Shown: in pieces, positions 8,588 to 19,086 of the stretch
Numbering within the stretch: the stretch's first letter is position 1
How the letters are laid out: every line of letters begins with the position of its first letter
Assembly (NCBI RefSeq): GCF_003116035.1
Contig: NZ_LGQW01000015.1
Location: forward strand, 4,209,431-4,273,430
Reading direction: 5' to 3'
Length of the DNA: 64,000 nt
DNA from: Azospirillum sp. TSH64
Lineage (GTDB): Bacteria > Pseudomonadota > Alphaproteobacteria > Azospirillales > Azospirillaceae
Notes under the pieces: generated by a model
Told to the model about the DNA's origin: nothing
Seen by the model: the letters and a program-made list of their open reading frames with translations, nothing else
Databases searched by the model: none
Program-made: the position numbers and the translations under genes

Positions 8588-8890
8588 ACCATTTGTTATT
8601 GCCAGCGTTGCAAATCCGACGGAAGACTGACAGTTCTATGTTGCGAGGGACTGACATTCTGACATTGCGCTTACAAGAATAAAACGCATAACTTTCGTTA
8701 TGGAAATTGAGCCGGCCGTCATGCGACGTCGCATGTCCACAGTCGGTGGATATCGGTTTGTCCAGCTCGCCCAAACCAGCGATGTTGTTCGATGTGCCGA
8801 TCATTGGCAATCAAAGCGTCTTGCGCCAAAATGTACGAACTGGTACGTTTGTTGATATCTACGAACAATGCCGCTGCCGAAGGGGCTCCC
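8588..8890. promoter_or_regulatory. Promoter region of the quinate/shikimate operon
   Basis: No gene is supported here. The stretch is AT-richer than its surroundings. It contains an inverted repeat CATAAC-TTTC-GTTATG at 8687-8702, a perfect 16-base palindrome CATGCGACGTCGCATG at 8720-8735, and the TetR-type palindrome at 8835-8848 described separately. Which of these is contacted by a regulator cannot be decided by eye, but their clustering upstream of a catabolic operon suggests control at more than one site. Confidence 0.5.
8835..8848. promoter_or_regulatory. Candidate operator 1 for the operon's TetR regulator
   Basis: The palindrome ACGAACTGGTACGT fits ACGNAC-NN-GTNCGT. It lies 42 bases before the start of the dehydroshikimate dehydratase gene. 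A second copy sits at 10829-10842; the two also share flanks (ATG before, TTTGTT after). The operon's own TetR gene at 15334-16029 is the obvious candidate to bind them. Confidence 0.5.
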
Positions 8891-10822
<1,932 letters not shown>

Positions 10823-10828
10823 AAATGA

Positions 10829-10842
10829 ACGAAACAGTGCGT
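10829..10842. promoter_or_regulatory. Candidate operator 2 for the operon's TetR regulator
   Basis: ACGAAACAGTGCGT differs from the ACGNAC-NN-GTNCGT palindrome of 8835-8848 at one conserved position. It fills most of the 40-base gap between quiC and aroQ, so it may mark an internal promoter or a roadblock site. Confidence 0.45.
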
Positions 10843-10862
10843 TTGTTTGGAGACGCCCAATC

Positions 10863-11312
10863 ATGAGCCGCCCGATCCTCGTCCTCAACGGACCGAATCT
10901 CAATCTGCTGGGCAAGCGCGAGCCACACATCTATGGCCATGAGACATTGGCCGATGTCGAGGCCGACTGCCGCCGCACCGGTGAGGCGCTGGGCCTTGCC
11001 GTCGATTTCCGGCAATCCAACGCCGAACACGTGCTGATCGACTGGATCCACGACGCGCGGGAGACGATGGCCGGGCTGGTCATCAACCCGGCCGGCCTGA
11101 GCCACACCTCGGTGTCGCTGATGGATGCGCTGTCGGCCTGCGCCTTCCCCATCCTGGAAGTCCACATCTCCAACATCCACCGGCGCGAGGAATTCCGTCA
11201 TTTCTCCTACGTGTCGCGCGTCGCCGCCGGGGTGATCTGCGGCTTCGGCACCCAGGGCTACACGCTGGCCCTCCAGCGCATGGCTCGGCTGCTGGAAAGT
11301 GCCGCGAAATGA
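10863..11312 (+). CDS. aroQ: Type II 3-dehydroquinate dehydratase
   Basis: A 149-residue enzyme converting 3-dehydroquinate to 3-dehydroshikimate. It has the type II signature near the N-terminus ([20 protein letters not shown]) with catalytic Tyr24 on the flexible lid, the NPAGLSHTS substrate-binding loop and [15 protein letters not shown]. Length matches the family of dodecameric dehydroquinases. It lies between quiC and the shikimate/quinate dehydrogenase gene and overlaps the latter by four bases (ATGA). This setting makes it a catabolic (quinate-degrading) copy rather than the biosynthetic one. The ATG at 10863 follows GGAGACGCCC. Confidence 0.93.
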   Translation: MSRPILVLNGPNLNLLGKREPHIYGHETLADVEADCRRTGEALGLAVDFRQSNAEHVLIDWIHDARETMAGLVINPAGLSHTSVSLMDALSACAFPILEVHISNIHRREEFRHFSYVSRVAAGVICGFGTQGYTLALQRMARLLESAAK

Positions 11313-12211
11313 ACGCCTTGTCCCGGCCGGCCCCCGCCGTCGGCGATTCCGTCCTCGTCGGCCTGATCGGCGCCGGCATCCAGGCCTCACGCACCCCGGC
11401 GATGCACGAGCGGGAGGCCGACGCGCTCGGCCTGCGCTGCATCTACCGGCTGATCGACCTCGACCGCCTCGGCCTCAGACCCGATGCCCTGCCGGAACTG
11501 CTGTCGGGCGCCGAGCGCATGGGCTACACCGGGCTGAACGTCACCTACCCGTGCAAGCAGGCGATCATTCCGCTGCTGGACGAGCTTTCGGACGATGCTC
11601 GCGCCATCGGGGCGGTCAACACTGTCGTGCTGAAGGACGGCCGGCGGGTCGGCCACAACACCGACTGTTCGGGCTTCGCCGAGGGCTTCCGCCGTGGGCT
11701 GGCTGGCGCGCCGATGGACCGGGTGGTGCTTCTCGGCGCCGGCGGGGCCGGAGCGGCGGTCGCCCACGCCGCCTTCCATCTCGGGACCGGCCGGCTGGAC
11801 ATCTTCGACGCCGACCCGGCGCGGGCGGCGGCGCTGGCCGACCAGATCGACGCGCGCTTCGGCGACGGACGGGCCATGGCGATCCCCGACCGGGAGAGCC
11901 TGCGCGCCGCCGTGGCGGCGGCGGACGGGCTGATCCATGCCACGCCCACCGGCATGGCGAAGTTCCCCGGCCTGCCGCTTCCGGCAGAGATGCTGCACCC
12001 GCGGCTTTGGGTGGCGGAGATCGTTTATTTCCCGCTGGAAACCGAGCTGCTGCGCGCCGCGCGGTCCATCGGCTGCCGGACTTTAGATGGCGGCGGCATG
12101 GCGGTGTTCCAGGCGGTGGACGCCTTCCGGCTGTTCACTGGGGTTTCCCCCGATGCCGAACGCATCCGCGCCCATTTCGCGTCGATGGACGCCGGCCGAT
12201 CCGCCGCCTGA
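11309..12211 (+). CDS. Shikimate/quinate dehydrogenase, likely NAD-dependent catabolic type
   Basis: A 300-residue AroE-family oxidoreductase. The substrate domain carries the lysine of [15 protein letters not shown] and the aspartate of [12 protein letters not shown]; the Rossmann domain carries [15 protein letters not shown]. The end of the second beta strand reads IFDADPARA, with aspartates where NADP-specific biosynthetic AroE proteins have an asparagine-arginine-threonine stretch, so NAD is the likelier cofactor, as in quinate/shikimate dehydrogenases of the YdiB or QuiB kind. The four-base overlap with aroQ implies translational coupling. Together with quiC and aroQ it would turn quinate or shikimate into protocatechuate. 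Whether quinate, shikimate or both are used cannot be told by eye. Confidence 0.88.
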   Translation: MNALSRPAPAVGDSVLVGLIGAGIQASRTPAMHEREADALGLRCIYRLIDLDRLGLRPDALPELLSGAERMGYTGLNVTYPCKQAIIPLLDELSDDARAIGAVNTVVLKDGRRVGHNTDCSGFAEGFRRGLAGAPMDRVVLLGAGGAGAAVAHAAFHLGTGRLDIFDADPARAAALADQIDARFGDGRAMAIPDRESLRAAVAAADGLIHATPTGMAKFPGLPLPAEMLHPRLWVAEIVYFPLETELLRAARSIGCRTLDGGGMAVFQAVDAFRLFTGVSPDAERIRAHFASMDAGRSAA

Positions 12212-12266
12212 TACTGGCCCCAATCGATACAATAAGCCGGCGGGGCGCCGGCACCGGGAGGACCGC

Positions 12267-12881
12267 ATGAGACAGCTGGTCGAGGCCTATTTCACCCTCA
12301 TCAAGATTCTGATGGCGCTGTGCATGGCCGGCATGGTGGTGCTGGTGTTCGGCAATGTCGTGCTGCGCTACGCCTTCAACAGCGGCATCACGGTATCAGA
12401 GGAGATGTCGCGCCTGTTCTTCGTCTGGATGTGCTTTCTCGGCGCCATCCTTGGCTTGCGCGAGCGGGCTCATCTCGGCGTCGATACGCTGGTGGCCCGC
12501 CTGCCGCGGACCGGCAAGATGGTCTGCGCGGTGCTCAGCTGCGGCCTGATGCTGTGGGTCACCTGGCTGGTGCTGCAGGGAAGCTGGACGCAGACCCTCA
12601 TCAATTGGAGCGCGCAGGCACCGGCCACCGGCCTGTCGATGGGGCTGCTCTACGGCATCGGCGTGGTGTTCGGACTGTCGACCGGCGCCATCCTGCTGCA
12701 CGAGATGTACCTGCTGCTGACCGGAAAAATCTCCGACGACGATCTCGTGATGGTCTCTGAATCGGAGGATCTGCCGGAGGCCACCGCCCACGGAGCCCAC
12801 ACCGGCGGCCACCGGACGCACCAGAGCACCAACCGGACGGAGGCATTGCCGCTGCCTCCCCGCACCGTCTCCAGCCGCTGA
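12267..12881 (+). CDS. TRAP transporter small membrane subunit (DctQ type)
   Basis: A 204-residue membrane protein with four predicted transmembrane segments (about residues 10-32, 45-65, 85-108 and 122-148), matching the DctQ subunit of tripartite ATP-independent periplasmic transporters. The conserved region FNSGITVSEEMSRLFFVWMCFLGA is typical. The C-terminal 40 residues are a charged, histidine-rich cytoplasmic tail, longer than usual. The start at 12267 follows GGGAGGACCGC; a longer frame reading back into the dehydrogenase gene is not needed. It precedes the large subunit by 12 bases and belongs to the quinate/shikimate operon, so the cargo is probably shikimate, quinate or a related hydroaromatic acid. 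Confidence 0.88.
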   Translation: MRQLVEAYFTLIKILMALCMAGMVVLVFGNVVLRYAFNSGITVSEEMSRLFFVWMCFLGAILGLRERAHLGVDTLVARLPRTGKMVCAVLSCGLMLWVTWLVLQGSWTQTLINWSAQAPATGLSMGLLYGIGVVFGLSTGAILLHEMYLLLTGKISDDDLVMVSESEDLPEATAHGAHTGGHRTHQSTNRTEALPLPPRTVSSR

Positions 12882-12893
12882 GGGCGCCGGACC

Positions 12894-14174
12894 ATGACCA
12901 TCACCATTTTCCTCGGCTCCCTGCTGGGCGCCATGGCCATTGGGATGCCCATCGCCTATGCGCTGCTGCTGTGCGGCGTGGCGCTGATGATCCACCTCGA
13001 CCTGTTCGACGCGCAGATCGTGGCGCAGAACCTGATCAACGGCGCCGACAGCTTTCCCCTGATGGCCGTGCCCTTCTTCATGCTGGCCGGCGAGATCATG
13101 AACACCGGCGGTCTCGCCAAGCGCATCGTCAACCTCGCCATGGCGATGGTCGGCCACATCCGCGGCGGGCTCGGCTATGTCGCCATCCTGGCGGCGACGG
13201 TGATGGCCAGCCTGTCCGGCTCCGCGGTGGCCGATGCCGCGGCGCTGGCGACCCTGCTGGTGCCGATGATGGTGGCAGCCGGCCATGACCGCAACCAGTC
13301 CGCCGGCCTGGTCTCGGCCAGTGCCATCATCGCGCCGATCATCCCGCCCTCCATCGGCTTCGTCATCTACGGCGTGGCCGGCAACGTCTCGGTCACCAAG
13401 CTGTTCCTGGCTGGCATCTTCCCCGGCATCCTGCTGGCCATCGGCCTGTGCGGCGCCTGGTGGTACGTGTCGCGCAAGGAGAACCTGTCGCCGCCGCCGC
13501 GCCGCTCCATGCGCGAGGTGCTGGCGATCCTGCGCGAGGGCGTGTGGGCGCTGATGCTGCCGGTGATCATCATCGTCGGGCTGAAGTTCGGCGTCTTCAC
13601 TCCGACCGAGGCCGCCGTGGTCGCCGCCGTCTATTCGCTGTTCGTCGCCGTCTGCGTCTATCGCGAGATGTCGATCGCCGACATCTACCCTGCCCTGCTG
13701 GGAGCGGCGAAGACGACCAGCGTCGTCATGTTCCTGGTCGCAGCGGCGCTGGTGTCGTCCTGGCTGATCACCGTCGCCAACCTGCCGGGGATGGTGACCG
13801 ATCTGCTGGAGCCGCTGATGGACAACCAGACCCTGCTGCTGCTGGCGATGATGGCGCTGGTGGTGGCGATCGGCACCGCGATGGACATGACGCCTACCAT
13901 CCTGATCCTGACTCCGATCCTGGTTCCGGTGTGCAAGCAGGCCGGCATCGATCCCGTCTATTTCGGCGTGCTGTTCATCATCAACAACGCCATCGGCTTG
14001 ATCACCCCGCCCGTCGGCACCGTGCTGAACGTGGTCTGCGGCGTGTCGAAGGTCAGCATGGAGGGTGTCATCAAAGGCGTCTGGCCCTTCATGCTCGTCC
14101 AGTTGGTCGTCCTTTTCCTGCTGACCCTGTTCCCGTCGCTGGTGATGGTTCCGGCGGCATGGCTCAGCCACTGA
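12894..14174 (+). CDS. TRAP transporter large membrane subunit (DctM type)
   Basis: A 426-residue membrane protein of the DctM family with about twelve hydrophobic segments. Family landmarks are GMPIAYALLLCG near the N-terminus, NGADSFPLMAVPFFMLAGEIMN, SASAIIAPIIPPSIGFVIYG, and the second-half repeat TPTILILTPILVPVCKQAGIDPVYFGVLFIIN. It drives sodium- or proton-coupled uptake with the small subunit and the periplasmic binding protein encoded on either side. Its length equals the usual 425-430 residues, with no sign of damage. Cargo inferred from the adjoining quinate/shikimate enzymes. Confidence 0.93.
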   Translation: MTITIFLGSLLGAMAIGMPIAYALLLCGVALMIHLDLFDAQIVAQNLINGADSFPLMAVPFFMLAGEIMNTGGLAKRIVNLAMAMVGHIRGGLGYVAILAATVMASLSGSAVADAAALATLLVPMMVAAGHDRNQSAGLVSASAIIAPIIPPSIGFVIYGVAGNVSVTKLFLAGIFPGILLAIGLCGAWWYVSRKENLSPPPRRSMREVLAILREGVWALMLPVIIIVGLKFGVFTPTEAAVVAAVYSLFVAVCVYREMSIADIYPALLGAAKTTSVVMFLVAAALVSSWLITVANLPGMVTDLLEPLMDNQTLLLLAMMALVVAIGTAMDMTPTILILTPILVPVCKQAGIDPVYFGVLFIINNAIGLITPPVGTVLNVVCGVSKVSMEGVIKGVWPFMLVQLVVLFLLTLFPSLVMVPAAWLSH

Positions 14175-14209
14175 TCCCATTCCGTAAGAAAAAACCCGGA
14201 GGAAACCCA

Positions 14210-15229
14210 ATGAAGACGCACATGAAATCCCTGCTCGCCGGCCTGCTGCTGCCCGGCCTGCTGTTCGCGGGTGCCGCCGCCGCCGCGGACTACAAGGACC
14301 GTTCGGTCAAATTCGCCTTCCAGAACGTCAAGGAGCATCCGCAGGGCCAGGGTGCGCAGAAATTCGCCGACATCGTCGAGGCGAAGAGCGGCGGCAAGAT
14401 CAAGGTCAAGCTGTTCCCCGGCGGCACGCTCGGCGGCGACGTGCAGACCGTGTCGGCTTTGCAGGGCGGCATCGTCGAGATGTCGGTGATGAATGCCGGC
14501 ATCCTGGTGTCCCAGGCCAAGGAATTCGCGCTGGTCGACCTGCCCTTCCTGTTCAACAGCGCGACCGAGGCCGACGCCCTGCTGGACGGTCCGGTGGGCG
14601 AGCAGCTGATGGCAAAGCTGCCGGAAAAGGGCTTGGTCGGGCTCGGATTCTGGGACCTCGGATTCCGCAACCTGACCAATAACCGCCGGCCGGTGAAGAC
14701 TGCCGCCGACATCGCCGGCCTGAAAATCCGCGTCATCCAGACGCCGATCTACATCGACATCTTCAAGGCGCTGGGCGCCAACCCGGTGCCGCTGGCCTTC
14801 CCCGAACTCTACAGCGCGCTTGAAACCGGCACCGTCGACGGGCAAGAGAACCCGGCAAAGACCATCGAGTTGACCAAGTTCAACGAAGTCCAGAAATACA
14901 TGACGATCACGCGGCACATCTACAACCCGCAGTCGCTGATCATCTCCAAGAAGTTCTGGGACACGCTGAATTCCGACGAAAAGGCCCTGTTCCAGAGCGC
15001 TGCCGCTGAAGCCACCGTCTTCCAGCGCAAGCTGTCGCGCGAGCAGGAGGCTGACGCGCTGGCGTCGCTGAAGGCGAAGGGCATGACCATCGACGAACTG
15101 CCGGCCGACGAACTCTCCAAGATTCGCGAGAAGGTCAAGCCGGTGGTCGACAAGTACAAGGCCGAGATCGGCGATGCACTGGTCACCCAGGCCTATGCCA
15201 CCATCGAAAAGAAGCGCGCCTCGAACTGA
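14210..15229 (+). CDS. TRAP transporter periplasmic substrate-binding protein (DctP type)
   Basis: A 339-residue exported binding protein. Residues 1-24 form a signal peptide (KSLLAGLLLPGLLFAGAAAAA) with cleavage expected after AAAA. The mature protein has DctP landmarks: HPQGQGAQKFADIVEAKSGG, LFPGGTLGGD, GFWDLGFRNLTNNRRPV, where the arginine is the usual ligand for a substrate carboxylate, GLKIRVIQTPIYID and ETGTVDGQENP. The start at 14210 follows CCGGAGGAAACCC. It completes the TRAP system, and a stable hairpin ends the transcription unit just after it. The binding-pocket arginine fits an organic acid such as shikimate or quinate. Confidence 0.92.
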   Translation: MKTHMKSLLAGLLLPGLLFAGAAAAADYKDRSVKFAFQNVKEHPQGQGAQKFADIVEAKSGGKIKVKLFPGGTLGGDVQTVSALQGGIVEMSVMNAGILVSQAKEFALVDLPFLFNSATEADALLDGPVGEQLMAKLPEKGLVGLGFWDLGFRNLTNNRRPVKTAADIAGLKIRVIQTPIYIDIFKALGANPVPLAFPELYSALETGTVDGQENPAKTIELTKFNEVQKYMTITRHIYNPQSLIISKKFWDTLNSDEKALFQSAAAEATVFQRKLSREQEADALASLKAKGMTIDELPADELSKIREKVKPVVDKYKAEIGDALVTQAYATIEKKRASN

Positions 15230-15243
15230 CCGGCGAGTTCAAA

Positions 15244-15267
15244 GTGGAGCGTGTCCGCACGCTCCAC
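15244..15267 (+). terminator. Terminator hairpin after the TRAP binding-protein gene
   Basis: A perfect 10-base-pair stem (GTGGAGCGTG with its complement) around a TCCG tetraloop, 15 bases after the stop codon. No T-run follows. It separates the transport genes from the TetR gene, which may therefore have its own promoter. Confidence 0.7.
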
Positions 15268-15333
15268 CACTCCGCCATTGAGCTTTCTATCATGTTCGTC
15301 CATTACCTCCGTTGAAGGCGCTTTCTGCGCCGC

Positions 15334-16029
15334 ATGAAAATGGAACAGGGCATGACGGCGGACGACGCGACCGGAACAACTCCAAAAGCCAAGCCGAGCC
15401 GCAAGAACGATCCGGAAGGCACCCGCCAGGACATCCTTGAGGTGGCAACGGAGGAGTTCGCCTCGCTGGGATTCAGCGGCGGCCGGGTCGATGCCATCGC
15501 AGCACGCACCCGCACCACCAAGCGCATGATCTATTATTACTTCGGCGGCAAGGAGGAGCTGTATCTTGCCGTGCTGGAGAAGGTCTATGGCGACATCCGC
15601 GCCATCGAGAACCGGCTGAACCTCCAGAATCTGGACCCGGAAGCGGCGATCCGCGCCTTGATCGATTTCACCTTCGACTATCAGGAGCAGCACGAGGATT
15701 TCATCCGGCTGGTCAGCATCGAGAACATCCACCGCGCCGAACACATGAAGAAGTCAAAGGCCATCGCCAATTTGAACATCACGGTCATCGACACGCTGGC
15801 CCGCATTCTGGAGCGCGGCCGGGCGGTGGGTGTGTTCAAGGCCGACATCCAGCCCATCGATCTGCATCTGATGATCAGCGCCTTCTGTTTCTTCCGGGTG
15901 TCGAACCGCCACACCTTCAACCTGATCTTCCATCAGAATCTCGCCGCCACCGACACGCGCACCCGGCACAAGCGCATGATCGCGGATGCCATCGTCAGCC
16001 TGCTCAAGACGGAAGCGGCAGGCTCCTGA
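15334..16029 (+). CDS. TetR/AcrR-family regulator of the quinate/shikimate operon
   Basis: A 231-residue TetR-family protein. After a charged, poorly conserved N-terminal 28 residues, the DNA-binding domain spans about residues 30-85: TRQDILEVATEEFASLGFSGGRVDAIAARTRTTKRMIYYYFGGKEELY. The C-terminal ligand domain has no recognisable specificity motif. In-frame ATGs at 15340 and 15352 are also possible starts. Its place at the end of the operon, after the terminator hairpin, and the two palindromes at 8835 and 10829 suggest it represses the operon and is released by a pathway compound. I see no copy of the palindrome ahead of its own gene. Confidence 0.85.
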   Translation: MKMEQGMTADDATGTTPKAKPSRKNDPEGTRQDILEVATEEFASLGFSGGRVDAIAARTRTTKRMIYYYFGGKEELYLAVLEKVYGDIRAIENRLNLQNLDPEAAIRALIDFTFDYQEQHEDFIRLVSIENIHRAEHMKKSKAIANLNITVIDTLARILERGRAVGVFKADIQPIDLHLMISAFCFFRVSNRHTFNLIFHQNLAATDTRTRHKRMIADAIVSLLKTEAAGS

Positions 16030-16060
16030 ACCGGCCTCGCCGAACAGGCTCACCGCCCGA

Positions 16061-16999
16061 TCAGATAGCCGTCTCGGCAGAGGGACGAAGTCCGGCGCGG
16101 TGCGGAACCGACGCCAGCAGGTCGCGGAACCAGCGCTGTGCCGGGTGAACGTCGTTGCGGCGGTGCCAGGACAGGGCGAAGAGAATCGGCGGAAGGTCGA
16201 GCGGGGCCGGCATGATGCAAAGCCGCTCCGCATGTCCCGAGGCGGCGACCACGCCTTCCATCAGGGTGGCGATCAGGTCCGTTTGCGCCACCAGGGCCGG
16301 AGCGGCATAGAGTTGCGGCAGCGTCAGGGCCAGCCGGCGCTTCAATCCCTGCTTTGCCAGGGCTGCATCGACCACCCCGTAACTCTCATTCTCCGGCGAC
16401 ACCAGAAGGTGCGACTGCGCCAGGAAACCGTTCAGTTCGAGCGGCGGGCGTACAGTCGGGTGCCCCCTGCGGACGACGCAGACGAAACGCTCCTCGAACA
16501 GGATGCGGCTGAGAATCCTGCCGCTGGAGGTCGGCGGCACGCCGACCGTCAGATCGACCTCGCCGGCGTCCAGCATGCCGATGGCATCGTCCCGTGCGAT
16601 GAAGTTGCGGATGCGCAGGGTGACGCCCGGCGCCTGTTCGCGCAGGATTTCCAGCAGGGCCGGCAGCAGGGCAAAGGTCGGGTGATCCGACAGGCCCAGG
16701 GTAAAGCTGGCGGTGGAGGTCGACGGGTCGAAGCTCTGCGTGAACGCCAGTGCCTGCTGGAGTTCGGTCAGGGCCCGGCCGATCGGTTGAGCCAGGTCGA
16801 GCGCCAGCGGGGTCGGTTGCAGCCCATGCGGCCCGCGGACGAACAACTCGTCCTTCAGCAGCCCACGCAGGCGGGCCAACGCGGCGCTCATGGCCGGTTG
16901 GGTCCGGCCGATGCGGGCCCCGGCCCGTGTGACGCTGCGCTCCGCCATCAAAGCATCGAAGGCGACGAGCAGGTTCAGGTCGATGCCATGCAAATCCAT
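16061..16999 (-). CDS. LysR-family regulator
   Basis: A 312-residue LysR regulator of the NodD/NahR-like subgroup: it starts MDLHGIDLNLLVAFDALMAERSVTRAGARIGRTQPAMS, the typical long first helix and winged HTH, with the effector domain from about residue 95. It is divergent from a small SnoaL-like gene with about 90 bases between the two starts, the common layout for a LysR regulator and its target. Its end converges on the TetR gene. No effector can be named; the neighbour suggests control of a single small enzyme. Confidence 0.85.
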   Translation of the reverse strand: MDLHGIDLNLLVAFDALMAERSVTRAGARIGRTQPAMSAALARLRGLLKDELFVRGPHGLQPTPLALDLAQPIGRALTELQQALAFTQSFDPSTSTASFTLGLSDHPTFALLPALLEILREQAPGVTLRIRNFIARDDAIGMLDAGEVDLTVGVPPTSSGRILSRILFEERFVCVVRRGHPTVRPPLELNGFLAQSHLLVSPENESYGVVDAALAKQGLKRRLALTLPQLYAAPALVAQTDLIATLMEGVVAASGHAERLCIMPAPLDLPPILFALSWHRRNDVHPAQRWFRDLLASVPHRAGLRPSAETAI

Positions 17000-17092
17000 G
17001 GTATGGATGTTTTCATATATTGAGGATCGATTTCAAGCATGTCGGGTCATCGGGTAGCGTCCCCTCATCGCATCCCCGAAAGGACAAGCCCC

Positions 17093-17560
17093 ATGGCACC
17101 GCAGGACGACACCGTGACCGGAACCGGGCTCACGCCGCAGGAACTCCGCGCCGTCGAGACGCTCTACCGCGCCTTCAGCGACGGCAACCCGGACCTTCTC
17201 GACGAGGCGGTGACCGAGGATTGGCAGGACATTCCCCTCAATCCCGGCCAGCAGCCGGGCCGCGAGGGAATGAAGCCGCTGATTCGCGGATTTCTCGCAG
17301 CGTTCCCGGACGCCAAAATCGAGGTTCTGGACATCATCGGTGCACCCGGCCGTGCCGCCGTGCGGGCGGTGATGACCGGAACGCACAGCGGCGACTGGTT
17401 CGGGATTGCCCCGACCGGGCGGTCCTTCCGGGTGGCGATCCACGAATTCCACCGAATCGCCGACGGCAGGCTGACCCACACCTGGCATCTCGAGGACTGG
17501 TTCGGCTGGATGAACCAGATCGGAGCCCGCCCCGTTCTTGCGGAGGAGGCCGGACAATAG
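17093..17560 (+). CDS. SnoaL-like (NTF2-fold) protein
   Basis: A 155-residue polyketide-cyclase/SnoaL-like protein. Visible landmarks are VETLYRAFSDGNPDLLDEAVTEDW, a GIAPTGRSF turn and HEFHRIADGRLTHTWHLEDWFG, the pattern of the ester-cyclase branch with a conserved pocket-lining histidine/aspartate pair. The chosen start follows AAAGGACAAGCCCC; a frame beginning at 17039 would add 18 residues and overlaps the presumed LysR binding region. It is divergent from the LysR gene and is followed by two small hairpins. Function beyond a small-molecule-binding fold is unknown. Confidence 0.75.
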   Translation: MAPQDDTVTGTGLTPQELRAVETLYRAFSDGNPDLLDEAVTEDWQDIPLNPGQQPGREGMKPLIRGFLAAFPDAKIEVLDIIGAPGRAAVRAVMTGTHSGDWFGIAPTGRSFRVAIHEFHRIADGRLTHTWHLEDWFGWMNQIGARPVLAEEAGQ

Positions 17561-17568
17561 CCTTCTGA

Positions 17569-17622
17569 GCCGGCATTCCTTCTGCCGGCGACAGTTGGAA
17601 CGGGTTTCTCCCGCGTTCTTTT
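17569..17622 (+). terminator. Two consecutive hairpins after the SnoaL-like gene
   Basis: GCCGGC with a nine-base loop and its complement at 17569-17589, then GAACGGG-TTTCT-CCCGCGTTC with a two-base bulge at 17598-17618, followed by TTTT. The second is the better terminator candidate. Confidence 0.6.
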
Positions 17623-17856
17623 CAGTGTCGGCATGACGGCGCGCTGGCCAGGGCGAAGCATTTGCCCCCCGTAACCGGGCCATCGCCGCCATCGGGCGTC
17701 CTTCCAGACAGTCCGGTCCGGTTCGGAAGAACCGGATTTCGGATCTGGACAGTTCGCTTCCCACCACGGACAACCGGCGCACCGCACAGACACGGATGCC
17801 AAAAGCCGGACTGCGAGGGTATGCTTCCGACACATCAGGAACAGGGAAATCCATCA

Positions 17857-19053
17857 ATGAATCGTCGCAGCTTTCTCACCACGACCGCATCAGCCGCAAC
17901 CGTCGCCGCCGCCGGGGGATTCGCGTTCGCACCGTCCATCGCGCGGGCGCAGAATCAGGCGGTGAAGGTGGCTTTCGTCGGCACGCTGTCCGGTCCGGGG
18001 GCGGCGCTGGGGACGCATCTGCGCGACGGCTGGCTGGCGGGGGTGACGCGGCTGAACAACCAGCTCGGCGGCCGGGCGGTCGAGACGCTGGTGATCGACG
18101 ACGAGCTGAAACCCGACGTGGCGGTGTCCAAGGTCCGCGCCGCGCTGGAGCGCGACAAGGTCGATTTCGTCGTCGGAGTCGTGTTCAGCAACATGCTGCA
18201 GGCCATCGTCCGCCCGGTGACGGAGAGCAACACCTTCCTGATCACCGCCAACGCCGGTCCCTCCACCCTCGCCGGCAAGGGATGCAGCCCCTTCCTGTTC
18301 AGCAGCGCCTACCAGAACGACCAGCCGCACGCGACCATGGGGCAGGCGGCGCAGGACCTGGGCTACAAGCGCGTGTTCATCCTGGTGCCGAACTATCAGG
18401 CCGGCAAGGACGCGGTGGCCGGCTTCCGCAGCCGCTACAAGGGCGAGGTGGTCGACGAGGTCTATGTGCCGCTGAGCCAGCTCGACTTCTCGACCGAGGT
18501 CACCAAGATCGCCGCCGCCAAGCCGGACGCCATCTTCACCTTCATGCCGGGCGCGCTGGGCGTCAATCTGGTGCGGCAGTACCGTCAGGCCGGGCTCGCC
18601 AACATCCCCTTCCTGTCCACCTTCACCGTCGACGAATCGACCCTGCCGGCCCAGGGCGAGTCGGCTCTCGATTTCTACACCGCCGCCACCTGGGCGCCCA
18701 ACTTCGACAACCCGCACAGCCGCCGCTTCGTGCAGGAGTTCGAAGCGGCCTACGGCTATGTCCCGTCGAACTTCGCCGCCCACGCCTATGACGCCGCCCA
18801 CATGCTGGACGCGGCGATCCGCCGGACCAAGGGCGACGTCGCCGACAAGGCGGCGCTGCGCACGGCGCTGGAGGCCGGCGACTTCCCGTCGGTGCGGGGC
18901 GCGCTGCGGCTGGGGCCCAACCATTTCCCGATCCAGGATTTCTGGCTGTGCAAGGTCGCCAAGCGCGCCGACGGCAAGTTCCAGACGGAAACCGTGCGCA
19001 AGGTGCTGAGCGCCGATGCCGACGGCTACGCCGCCTCCTGCAAGATGGGGTGA
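17857..19053 (+). CDS. Branched-chain-amino-acid-type ABC transporter substrate-binding protein
   Basis: A 398-residue periplasmic binding protein of the LivJ/Peripla_BP_6 family. It opens with MNRRSFLTTTASAATVAAAGG, a twin-arginine-like export signal ending near SIARAQ. The mature domain shows VAFVGTLSGPGAALG, KVDFVVGVVFSNMLQAI and AHAYDAAHMLDAAIRR, typical of type I binding folds. It heads a five-gene importer (two permeases, two ATPases) on the same strand. The ligand is not readable from sequence; aromatic acids and amides are as likely as branched-chain amino acids in proteins of this type. Upstream, 17623-17856 holds no further gene and presumably contains the promoter. Confidence 0.9.
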   Translation: MNRRSFLTTTASAATVAAAGGFAFAPSIARAQNQAVKVAFVGTLSGPGAALGTHLRDGWLAGVTRLNNQLGGRAVETLVIDDELKPDVAVSKVRAALERDKVDFVVGVVFSNMLQAIVRPVTESNTFLITANAGPSTLAGKGCSPFLFSSAYQNDQPHATMGQAAQDLGYKRVFILVPNYQAGKDAVAGFRSRYKGEVVDEVYVPLSQLDFSTEVTKIAAAKPDAIFTFMPGALGVNLVRQYRQAGLANIPFLSTFTVDESTLPAQGESALDFYTAATWAPNFDNPHSRRFVQEFEAAYGYVPSNFAAHAYDAAHMLDAAIRRTKGDVADKAALRTALEAGDFPSVRGALRLGPNHFPIQDFWLCKVAKRADGKFQTETVRKVLSADADGYAASCKMG

Positions 19054-19086
19054 TGGGCGGGACGGGCTGACGGGGGGGCTTTCGCG

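Noticed and set aside
12396-14210. 604-codon antisense frame over the TRAP membrane genes
   Set aside because: Histidine/aspartate/glutamine-rich product is the mirror of hydrophobic sense codons, a standard shadow.
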